Below are positions 1-6,533 of a stretch of 11,771 nucleotides of DNA, piece by piece. The notes below the pieces were generated by a model. That model ran no database searches. It saw only the letters and a list, made by a program, of their open reading frames with translations, and had not been told where the DNA came from. The stretch's first letter is position 1. Each line of letters starts with the position of its first letter. Where the stretch lies: positions 253-12,023 of the forward strand of contig DCGQ01000054.1 in assembly GCA_002314635.1 (NCBI GenBank), written 5' to 3'. The position numbers were made by a program, and so were the translations under genes. Source of the DNA: Clostridiales bacterium UBA1774 (GTDB lineage: Bacteria; Bacillota; Clostridia; Oscillospirales; Oscillospiraceae).

Positions 1-1802
1 ACGATGACCATATTGGAGTTGACGCGCTCGTTGTCCCGGCGGAAGAAGTCGATGAACACCGGCACGCCCTCTGCGGAGCCGAACTTCACGCCCTTATCAT
101 CGCAGATGGTAGCAAAGACCCAGGGGAAGCAGGCCGCCAGCGTATTGCTGGGGATGCCCCGCGCTTCCTTTTTGAAGGGATCCAGGCCGTTGGGCTGGCT
201 TGCCACGAAAGCGCCGGTCTGGCTGAACTGCATACTGTTGATGCGGAAGCCGTTTTCCCGGTAGAGCCGCCGGACGGATTTCCGGATGTTTTCAAACAGG
301 GCATAAGGGGCAGTTTTCGAAGGATGCAGGGAAGCATCCTGCCGGGAATTGACAATATCGTAAGCCGTGATGTACACATTCGTACAAAGCAGCTGTTCGT
401 TGTCGGTCTGAAGGGTGGCGAGGATCCGTTCCAGAGAATCAATGTGGTTCTGCAGCTCGATGCGTTTGGAGTCCACGCCGGTATTCATATACTGACCGCG
501 CAGCTCCTGCAGCGAGTGGTCGATGGAACGGATGGAACGGGCGTTATCCATAGGCTGGGCCTTAATGACCACCTTGGTGCCCGGCAGGGACATGACCGAG
601 GCCAGCCATGCGTCGCCTACCGCCATGGGGAATTTGGTGATGCGGAAATTATAGGTAATGACATCGTTTACGATTACGGTATTCTTTTTGATCTGGACGC
701 TGCGGGGCTTTGCCCACTGGGCATAGTCCTCCGGGGCGATGTTTTCGATCTCCCGTGCGTCAAAATCCATGCAGTTGGAATATTTCAGGAACTGTGCCAG
801 CTCCTTGTCATTCAGCTGATGGGGGTGCATGGAACCGTTTTCCAGAGAACGTATGGCATCGGACACGTGGGATTTCAGCTGAGAGGGACTGGCGTCATAC
901 AGCACGATAAAATAACCGGCATTGATGATGCGGTTATTGTTATTCATGCGCTCCAGATCGGAGATGCGGTCATAGACCACTTCGATACGGCTCTGCAGCT
1001 CGTCCTCCCGCATGACGCCGTTTTCAAAGGCATTGCGGAGCTGAACGGCCTTATCCCGCTCCTGTTCGATGTACTGATCAAAGTAGATGGGGCGGTCAAG
1101 CTTGACTATGTTTGCGGCATAGTCCGGATTGATATTCCGCAGTACCGCACCCAAACCGTTTTCAATGGCGTTATTGCGGCGGTACTTGCTGAAAAAGCGA
1201 AATTCCACCGGGGGAATTTCCAGAACGACCCCGTAATATCCCTTCTGATACCGGATCATTTTGTCCCCGATGGCGGTAAAGCCAACGATATCGTCCATGC
1301 TGTTCACTTTTTGGGCAGCTTTCCCTTTTTTTCGGGCTGTCTTTTTCACTTTGGACTGGTTGGCGCGTTTGAGCCAGATGGCGTCCTCCTCTTCCTTGGA
1401 CAGCTTATGGCTGCGGAGGAGCTTATCATCCGCCTTGCGCTCTTTTTTGGCGGCCTTTTTCCGGGCCTTCCGCTCCTTGCGGCTGAGAGCCGATTCTTCC
1501 TCCGTCTGTTCCTCGACCTGCTCCCCCTCTACCAGCCGGAGCCGGCGGTACATATGCCGATAGGCAAGAAAATGCAGCACCACCGCAGTGATGGTCTTAT
1601 ACATCGGCTCATCATCCAGACGGATGATCAGCAGACCGCCGACCATGAGGATCCCGCAGAGATAGTATAGCTTGTGGGGCAGACCTGCCACCAGAACAAG
1701 GACAGCAAGGCCGAACGCAATGCCGCCGATGATAATATCAGCCAGCGTTACGCCGCGAAACAGCTCAAGGCCGACCTTGGTTTTTCCGGGTATGATCCTC
1801 AT
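1..1802 (-). CDS. PrgI-VirB4 fusion conjugative ATPase, N-terminal 600 residues (3' end off window)
   Basis: This is a conjugal transfer ATPase of the VirB4/TraC family, the membrane-associated motor of a type IV secretion system. The frame is open without a stop from ATG 1802 to the left edge, giving 600 complete codons. Residues 1-95 resemble PrgI: a short basic start (MRIIPGKTKV), two hydrophobic helices at about 20-40 and 43-60, then DDEPMY and AYRHMYRR. Residues 98-165 form a Lys/Arg/Glu-rich linker. From about 168 the VirB4 N-terminal domain follows. It ends with IPSNTLAACFPW (550-561) and NERVNSNMVIV, the strand that normally leads into Walker A (GxxGxGKS/T). The nucleotide-binding core therefore lies beyond the window. 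The start is set by AAAGGAGGT, with AGGAGG 7 bases before the ATG. The gene follows a VirB6-like gene, the usual pairing. It resembles the Mbov_0397-type ICE ATPases from memory; the subfamily is less certain than the family. Confidence 0.87.
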   Translation of the reverse strand, partial: MRIIPGKTKVGLELFRGVTLADIIIGGIAFGLAVLVLVAGLPHKLYYLCGILMVGGLLIIRLDDEPMYKTITAVVLHFLAYRHMYRRLRLVEGEQVEEQTEEESALSRKERKARKKAAKKERKADDKLLRSHKLSKEEEDAIWLKRANQSKVKKTARKKGKAAQKVNSMDDIVGFTAIGDKMIRYQKGYYGVVLEIPPVEFRFFSKYRRNNAIENGLGAVLRNINPDYAANIVKLDRPIYFDQYIEQERDKAVQLRNAFENGVMREDELQSRIEVVYDRISDLERMNNNNRIINAGYFIVLYDASPSQLKSHVSDAIRSLENGSMHPHQLNDKELAQFLKYSNCMDFDAREIENIAPEDYAQWAKPRSVQIKKNTVIVNDVITYNFRITKFPMAVGDAWLASVMSLPGTKVVIKAQPMDNARSIRSIDHSLQELRGQYMNTGVDSKRIELQNHIDSLERILATLQTDNEQLLCTNVYITAYDIVNSRQDASLHPSKTAPYALFENIRKSVRRLYRENGFRINSMQFSQTGAFVASQPNGLDPFKKEARGIPSNTLAACFPWVFATICDDKGVKFGSAEGVPVFIDFFRRDNERVNSNMVI

Positions 1803-1808
1803 AGGAAT

Positions 1809-1817
1809 ACCTCCTTT
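1809..1817 (-). promoter_or_regulatory. Ribosome binding site of the VirB4-like gene
   Basis: The minus strand reads AAAGGAGGT, a near-perfect Shine-Dalgarno sequence. Its AGGAGG core sits 7 bases before the ATG at 1802. This fixes the start of the PrgI-VirB4 fusion and shows that the gene is translated independently after the 143-base intercistronic gap. Confidence 0.85.
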
Positions 1818-1854
1818 ACGAGATGCTGCGAAATGACTGTAGACAAGGGGGGCA

Positions 1855-1887
1855 CATTCCCGGGAGCTGTTTTTTCTCCCGGGAATG
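1855..1887 (-). other. Intercistronic hairpin, perfect 12-bp inverted repeat
   Basis: Arms CATTCCCGGGAG (1855-1866) and CTCCCGGGAATG (1876-1887) are exact reverse complements around a 9-base loop, which is A-rich in the minus-strand transcript. It sits in the only sizeable gap of the operon (1803-1945), between the VirB6-like stop and the VirB4-like Shine-Dalgarno. The bases after the stem on the transcribed strand are TGCCCCCCTT and not a U-run, so it does not look like a classic rho-independent terminator. It could be an mRNA stability or processing element, an attenuator that lowers downstream expression, or a protein binding site. No small gene was recognised in the rest of the gap. Confidence 0.75.
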
Positions 1888-1945
1888 GGGGCTCTGTGCT
1901 TATGGGTGGGTCTGCGCTCCGAGGTAAGCGCCGGTACGACCGGGA

Positions 1946-4900
1946 TTACTGGTTCTGGTTCTGATGCTGATTCTCAACACGGAGCTGGTCATCCCCGTTC
2001 TCCTGCTGGTTATTCTGCTGGTTTTGGTTCAGGTTAGTCGAGGGGCCATTCTGTCGAGCATCCTGCCGGTTGTTCTTCTGGTCATCCTGCCCGCTATTGA
2101 GAATCGTGACATTCATGGGAGGCTTAAGGCTGTCGGGACTGTAGTAATTCAGTCCGTAGTCAGCGATATTCTTGTTTTTACCGGTGGCCACCGTGTTATT
2201 GCCGAGTGCCGCGTTTCTGGCATTTTCTGCGCCGCCGATGGCCGGGTTGCTGCCCGATGCCGCTCTGTCGACGCTGCCTATGCCGCCGGCAGCCGGGTTT
2301 TTGTTGGGTGCTTCATTGCGGATGTTTTGATTACCGCCGACGGGCGGGTTGCTGACGGGAGCGGCATTGCGGATATTGATGTTGTTGCTGCTGCCAACCG
2401 CCGGGTTGCTGCCGGATGCCCCGCTGCCGCCGACACCGCCGCCGGACACGTTGTTGCCGGGTGCCGCGTTGCTGATGTTGTTGATGCCGCCCACGTTGTC
2501 ATCTGCGTTATTGTTGTCGGGTGCCGCATTGCTGCCGCTGCCGCCAACGTTGGCACCTTTGTTTTTGCCGCTGCCTCCGGAAGCCTTCTTATTGTCAGGC
2601 GCTTCATTGCTGATGTTGTTGCTGCCTTCGCTGCCGACGGCATTGGAAATCTGACTCTGAATCGCGTCTGCGTTGATTTTCGGATTCTCAGACTGCTTCT
2701 GATCGGAACCGTTATTGCTTCCGCTGCCGGACGCGGCTTTGGTCACGCTCACATTGACACTCACATTGCCGCTGCCGGGAGCGCCCTCAGCGCCGCCACC
2801 GCCCTTATGACCGGTATTCACATTGGCTGTATTGACGGCCTGCTGCAATGTCGCCAGAATCGCGCCGACGTTGAGCTGATTGCCGTTGGCCAGACCGGCA
2901 ACCGAGCTGGGGATCTTCTTGCCCTGCGGCTGCTGACCCTGTCCAGACTGCTGACCCTGCTCAGGCTGCTGCGCGCTGGCATCCGGCATTTCCGGAGCAT
3001 TGGCCTCGCCGGACTTGGACACATAGGTATTGTCCTTGGTGGCGTGGTTGGCCCATTCCGGCCATGCGCCCATGTAGCCGCCCGCCATATATCCGGCCAC
3101 AGTCCGGAAACCGCCGGCAATTCTGGAACCAAGGCCGGGCTTCGGCTGCTTTTTCGGGGCGTTGGGGCTCAGCTTGAAGGCACCTTCCGGAACAGCGCCG
3201 TGTCTTCCCAGCGGATCCTGCCCGGGTTCGCCGACAGGCTCGCCGCCGTCTCCGCTGTCGTTGGCGCCGCCGCCTGCGTTGGCACCGCCGACATTGCCGC
3301 TGCCGCTGCCTTGCTTCTTCTGAGCGTCCTTGCCGCCCTGCTTCTGGCCGTCCTTGCCGTCCTTGCCGTCTCCGGCCTGCTTAGTGGCTGCGTCGTCGTC
3401 ATCTTTCTTCTTCATCGAGCCGAAGGTCTTGATGCCGCCGGTATTGGTGCCGGTCGCCATATCCATGGCAAAGCTGACGCCTTCGCTGAGGGCATCGTCC
3501 ACCATCTCGAAAGCGCCTTCGGCGAACTTACGGGTCGGGTCGTTCTTGGGATCGAAAGCGTCGTCACCGCCGCCTCCGCCGCCTCCGCCCTTGGCTGCAC
3601 CGCCCTTGGCCGCGCCGCCTGCACCGCCTGCCGCGCCGCCGCCACCCGTCATGGCGGCCTTTGCGCCGTCATCCGCCTGCTTCTGCAGCTTATCCGCACC
3701 GGCGCTGACGCCCTGCTTGACCATATTGAAGCCCATGGAGGAGAACTTGCGGACTGCGCCCACCATCTTGCCCATGGTTTCCGAACCCTCGGACATCATA
3801 TCCGCCGCGCCGAGAGATGCGCCCGCGCCGTTGCCGGTCAGAATGCCGGTGATCAGGCCGCTGGCCTTTCTCAGCACCATGGAGCAGGCCAGAATGAAGC
3901 AGACCTGCGTCTTCATCTGATCACCGCTGTCGCCCGGGAAGAAAACGATGTTATTCTGGATCACGATGGGGATGAGAATGCAGAACAGCCGCATGGCCAG
4001 CACGGTACCGAACAGGGAGATCGTCTGTACCACAAAAGCCATTGTCCACTGCTTGGCTCTCTCACCGTCATCCATCGGCATCATGGCGATGAAGGGCGGG
4101 GAGATCAGATACAGGAACACCATGTTAAACACACGGGCCGCCGCGCTGAAAATCATGCCCAGATACTGCTTCAGAAATGCGATACTGATGAGAATGACCA
4201 GAAGGTGATGCCACACGGCAAGGCCGTAGTCGAAATCACCGTCCGCCTCGGTCTTGGAGTAGATATCCTTCTCCCCGTAGAGGTACGGCTTCCGCAGTTC
4301 GTCCATAAAGCTCATGTTCCGGTTATACTGGCTGTCGCGGGCCGCGCCGATGGAGCCGATCAGCATGATCAGACGGCCCATGTCATAGCCCGTGCTGTTG
4401 CCCGAAACGCGCTTGTAGCTGTAGGATTCCAGCGGCTTCAGCTCCGGATTGTTCCGGATCTGATCCATGGCATCGAGAATGGCCTCGTTGCGAAGCTCAT
4501 TGTAGCTGTCGATGGAGACCTGCGCGATGGGGCCTGCGGAGGCGATGGCTGACAGCACCGACTGCCAGCTGTCCTCGCCGATGGTCTGATAGATCTTGTC
4601 GCCTGTGACCAGCTCCCCGTTCTTGTCCACCTGCCCCGGGTAGATTGCGACCGTCACCTTATAAGGATATTTGAAGACATTCTCCTTTTTCAGGAAGGTC
4701 AGATCCTCCACCAGATCGTTGTAGCAGGCATTCAGATTATAGCGGGAGTTATAGGACTTGTTCAGCGAATAGTTGCTGATGGTGTTCAGACATCGGGCCA
4801 TTGCGCCGAACTGGCTTTCTGTGAATACGATCTTGACCTCCGCCTCCCCGTTGCCGCTGGCGAATGCCTCGGTAAAGGAGGTGAGCAGAACCTGAGAGGC

Positions 4901-5362
4901 CTGCAGGGAAAAGGTCAGGATCACGTTCATGGAAATAATGAGGATAATCGCCTTGAAGGAATTGCTGAGGATGCGGCCCAGCGTCTGCTTCATCTGATCG
5001 CCCATGTCGAACATTTTCCGAACCACGGCCACAATGGCAAAGGCAAACACCAGCACAATGCCGATCAGGGCCATCTGCCAGTAGATATTGCCGATGGTGG
5101 AATTGTTGAAAATGGCGCTGACCAGCGGGACCTCTACCGCAGTGCTGCCTGCAACCTCCTGCTGCACAAGCTCGCCGCCCTTATACTGCAGCTCCATCTC
5201 CGTGGGCGTGTAGCGGACGTTTTTCAGACCGGCGAACATATCGAAGATTTCGCCCAGAAAGTCGATCAGTTCACAGATATCGCCTTCAATGGCATAGAGG
5301 ACAGCGGAGGCGATGGCCAGACAGATGGCGATAAATATAGTTTTAATGGCTACTGCAATCAA
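1946..5362 (-). CDS. VirB6/TrbL-like conjugal transfer membrane protein with long low-complexity tail
   Basis: This is a 1138-residue polytopic protein, probably the VirB6/TrbL-like inner membrane channel component of the transfer apparatus. Hydrophobic segments lie at about 3-24, 96-115, 137-155, 381-401, 410-428, 440-467 and 486-508. A soluble loop of about 220 residues (156-380) separates the third and fourth. The stretch LISPPFIAMMPMDDGERAKQW (419-439) between membrane segments recalls the Mbov_0396-type ICE membrane protein family (from memory). After residue about 508 the protein becomes Gly/Ala/Asn/Gln-rich and low in complexity. It has a Gly8 run at 592-599, charged KDGKDG repeats near 667, Asn-Ala-Pro repeats at 915-1060 and a Gln/Asn-rich C-terminus. 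The start is TTG: the upstream gene's TGA lies in the same frame 18 bases before it, and AGGAGG sits 8 bases before. A VirB4-like gene follows. The family call is moderately sure; the role of the tail is unknown. Confidence 0.75.
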   Translation of the reverse strand: MIAVAIKTIFIAICLAIASAVLYAIEGDICELIDFLGEIFDMFAGLKNVRYTPTEMELQYKGGELVQQEVAGSTAVEVPLVSAIFNNSTIGNIYWQMALIGIVLVFAFAIVAVVRKMFDMGDQMKQTLGRILSNSFKAIILIISMNVILTFSLQASQVLLTSFTEAFASGNGEAEVKIVFTESQFGAMARCLNTISNYSLNKSYNSRYNLNACYNDLVEDLTFLKKENVFKYPYKVTVAIYPGQVDKNGELVTGDKIYQTIGEDSWQSVLSAIASAGPIAQVSIDSYNELRNEAILDAMDQIRNNPELKPLESYSYKRVSGNSTGYDMGRLIMLIGSIGAARDSQYNRNMSFMDELRKPYLYGEKDIYSKTEADGDFDYGLAVWHHLLVILISIAFLKQYLGMIFSAAARVFNMVFLYLISPPFIAMMPMDDGERAKQWTMAFVVQTISLFGTVLAMRLFCILIPIVIQNNIVFFPGDSGDQMKTQVCFILACSMVLRKASGLITGILTGNGAGASLGAADMMSEGSETMGKMVGAVRKFSSMGFNMVKQGVSAGADKLQKQADDGAKAAMTGGGGAAGGAGGAAKGGAAKGGGGGGGGDDAFDPKNDPTRKFAEGAFEMVDDALSEGVSFAMDMATGTNTGGIKTFGSMKKKDDDDAATKQAGDGKDGKDGQKQGGKDAQKKQGSGSGNVGGANAGGGANDSGDGGEPVGEPGQDPLGRHGAVPEGAFKLSPNAPKKQPKPGLGSRIAGGFRTVAGYMAGGYMGAWPEWANHATKDNTYVSKSGEANAPEMPDASAQQPEQGQQSGQGQQPQGKKIPSSVAGLANGNQLNVGAILATLQQAVNTANVNTGHKGGGGAEGAPGSGNVSVNVSVTKAASGSGSNNGSDQKQSENPKINADAIQSQISNAVGSEGSNNISNEAPDNKKASGGSGKNKGANVGGSGSNAAPDNNNADDNVGGINNISNAAPGNNVSGGGVGGSGASGSNPAVGSSNNINIRNAAPVSNPPVGGNQNIRNEAPNKNPAAGGIGSVDRAASGSNPAIGGAENARNAALGNNTVATGKNKNIADYGLNYYSPDSLKPPMNVTILNSGQDDQKNNRQDARQNGPSTNLNQNQQNNQQENGDDQLRVENQHQNQNQ
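2183..2620 (-). repeat. Degenerate Asn-Ala-Pro repeat array in the VirB6-like tail
   Basis: Residues about 915-1060 of the VirB6-like protein hold roughly seven or eight diverged units of about 15-20 residues. Examples are NISNEAPDN, NISNAAPGNN, NIRNAAPVSNPPVGG and NIRNEAPNKNPAAGG. They are interleaved with the related form SGSNPAVG/SGSNPAIG. The units are too diverged to be recent slippage products. The composition (Asn, Gly, Ala, Pro, Ser) suggests a disordered, extended spacer. Confidence 0.7.
3566..3589 (-). repeat. Poly-glycine codon tract (Gly8)
   Basis: Eight consecutive glycine codons (residues 592-599) in the VirB6-like tail are built from a simple CCGCCGCCT-type repeat on the plus strand. 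The tract follows several shorter Gly/Ala runs (573-590). Such a tract can change length in multiples of three by slippage without breaking the frame, so its length may vary between strains. Confidence 0.7.
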
Positions 5363-5370
5363 AGCCGTGT

Positions 5371-5376
5371 CCTCCT
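5371..5376 (-). promoter_or_regulatory. Ribosome binding site that fixes a TTG start
   Basis: The minus strand carries AGGAGG 8 bases before the TTG at 5362. An in-frame TGA (the stop of the gene before it) lies 18 bases upstream, and there is no ATG or GTG in between, so this site is the main support for the TTG start of the VirB6-like gene. Confidence 0.8.
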
Positions 5377-5380
5377 TTCC

Positions 5381-6511
5381 TCAGTTGCTGCTGAATCGTT
5401 TGCGCTCGAACACAATAAAGAAAACCGCTGCTGCCGCCAGAAGCGTCAGCGCACCCATAAAAATCCACGACATGGTGTCCAGATAGGTGCGAATGATAAA
5501 ATTATAGGTGTTGTAGTTGCCTGCCGCGTCCCGCACGATGACCATATAGGTACCCACCTCGGTAAGCTGCAGCCGGTTTGTGATCTTCACATTGTCCTTG
5601 TAAATTTCCAGCGTATCTTCTGTATTGTAATCATACAACAGAACCGGGCATCTTGCAACCCCGTTTTCGTTGGGACCTTCGATCCGCAGCTCCGGCGCCA
5701 CATTGTCCACCAGAAAGGACACGGTGTAGCTTTTCCCGATGACGCTGTTGGCGTAGGTGAAGGTGTATTCCCCGTCCTCACTCAGCGGCGCTTCGAAATC
5801 CGAATAGGCGATGGCGCCGTTGGGGCCGGAGGCGTAGCGGATGGGGAACAGGCTGGGCGCGACAAATGTATAGGTTTTTCCCAGAACGCTGCCGATGATG
5901 GTGAAGGTGAACATTCCGGTGCTGACCTCGCCGTCCCGGTTGAAGGACAGGGAATAGATACCGGTCTCCTTGATGTTGTCGTAATCGGGGGTCTCCACCA
6001 CGTTGCCGTTCCGGTACAGCACCGGCATCAGCGTGTCCGGAATCCGAAGCGCCACGGTCTGCTGCACCATGGCCCCGTCCGGCACATTGGAGGTGAAGGT
6101 GGAGCCTGCCGAATTATTGACCTGATAGATGAACTCATCCTGCTCCCGGTCATAGCTGCAGGAGGCGGACAGGGTCACCAGCTCTGAGGAGGCCCGGTTC
6201 ACCGGGTTTCCGGTGAAGCTGTCCAGATTGACCGGCTCCAGAATCTCCGGCTCCGCCTCGGACTCCGGCTCCGGCCGGTATGCCGGTGTCTCATCGGAGG
6301 CATAGGGGTTCACATATTCCTCGTCCTCCGTGCGGACGGTGCCCATTTCCTCCTCCGGTTCGGGGGTGGTCTCGGGAGTATGCTCCGGCTCGGTCAGCAG
6401 GCCGCTCTCGTCCTCCGGTTCAAACCGGGGCGGCGCGGCTGCGGCGGACACGCAGAGGCAGCAAAGGATCAGGAGGGCGGACAGCATCCGCAGCCCTCTT
6501 TTTTTCTTCAT
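5381..6511 (-). CDS. Exported, membrane-anchored protein with Pro/Glu stalk and Ig-like modules
   Basis: This is a 376-residue protein of unknown specific function, predicted to stand on the outer face of the cell membrane. It has a signal peptide (MKKKRG, then a hydrophobic core; likely cleavage near AAA/APP at 25-27). An acidic Pro/Glu-rich stretch follows at about 28-95. The rest is beta-rich, with at least two and probably three Ig-like modules. Each has a strand of the form EtGiYslsF (182-190), EDGEYTFTY (245-253) or EVGTYMVIV (318-326). The motifs VDNVAPELRI (268-277) and RDAAGNYNTY are typical of bacterial Ig-like folds. One transmembrane helix (about 347-368) and a basic ERKR end make it a type I membrane protein. 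An ATG 72 bases upstream is in frame, but it overlaps the previous gene and lacks a clear ribosome site. The ATG at 6511, with GGAAGG upstream and signal peptide directly after it, is preferred. Its place just before the VirB6-like gene suggests a role in the transfer apparatus. Confidence 0.8.
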   Translation of the reverse strand: MKKKRGLRMLSALLILCCLCVSAAAAPPRFEPEDESGLLTEPEHTPETTPEPEEEMGTVRTEDEEYVNPYASDETPAYRPEPESEAEPEILEPVNLDSFTGNPVNRASSELVTLSASCSYDREQDEFIYQVNNSAGSTFTSNVPDGAMVQQTVALRIPDTLMPVLYRNGNVVETPDYDNIKETGIYSLSFNRDGEVSTGMFTFTIIGSVLGKTYTFVAPSLFPIRYASGPNGAIAYSDFEAPLSEDGEYTFTYANSVIGKSYTVSFLVDNVAPELRIEGPNENGVARCPVLLYDYNTEDTLEIYKDNVKITNRLQLTEVGTYMVIVRDAAGNYNTYNFIIRTYLDTMSWIFMGALTLLAAAAVFFIVFERKRFSSN

Positions 6512-6515
6512 GTGC

Positions 6516-6528
6516 TTCCCTTCCTTCC
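6516..6528 (-). promoter_or_regulatory. Ribosome binding site choosing the ATG at 6511
   Basis: The minus strand reads GGAAGGAAGGGAA just before the ATG at 6511, a purine-rich Shine-Dalgarno-like stretch in the 22-base gap after the preceding stop. It supports starting at 6511, directly on the signal peptide, and not at the overlapping in-frame ATG at 6583. Confidence 0.6.
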
Positions 6529-6533
6529 GTGCA

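Noticed and set aside
1195..1210. Apparent frameshift in the VirB4-like gene
   Set aside because: A first reading seemed to change frame here. Rechecking the bases gave a continuous reading VEFRFFSKY, so the frame is intact from 1802 to the left edge.
324..1670. Long plus-strand open frame of 448 codons opposite the VirB4-like gene
   Set aside because: Its codons lie exactly in register with the minus-strand codons, so it stays open simply because TTA, CTA and TCA codons are rare in the GC-rich sense gene. Its protein has no recognisable features and it has no convincing ribosome site.
1855..1887. Rho-independent terminator in either direction
   Set aside because: The stem is strong but neither strand has a T-run following it; the T-run is inside the loop.
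1964..4552. Plus-strand open frame of 862 codons opposite the VirB6-like gene
   Set aside because: It is in register with the sense codons and mirrors the low-complexity tail as a Val/Ala/Leu-rich product. The minus-strand gene has a good ribosome site, membrane segments and a family resemblance.
6443..6472. Cysteines in the signal peptide of the Ig-like protein as a lipoprotein lipobox
   Set aside because: The LCCLC stretch lies inside the hydrophobic core and lacks a small residue (Gly, Ala or Ser) before the Cys. An ordinary AAA/APP cleavage fits better, and the protein has its own C-terminal anchor.
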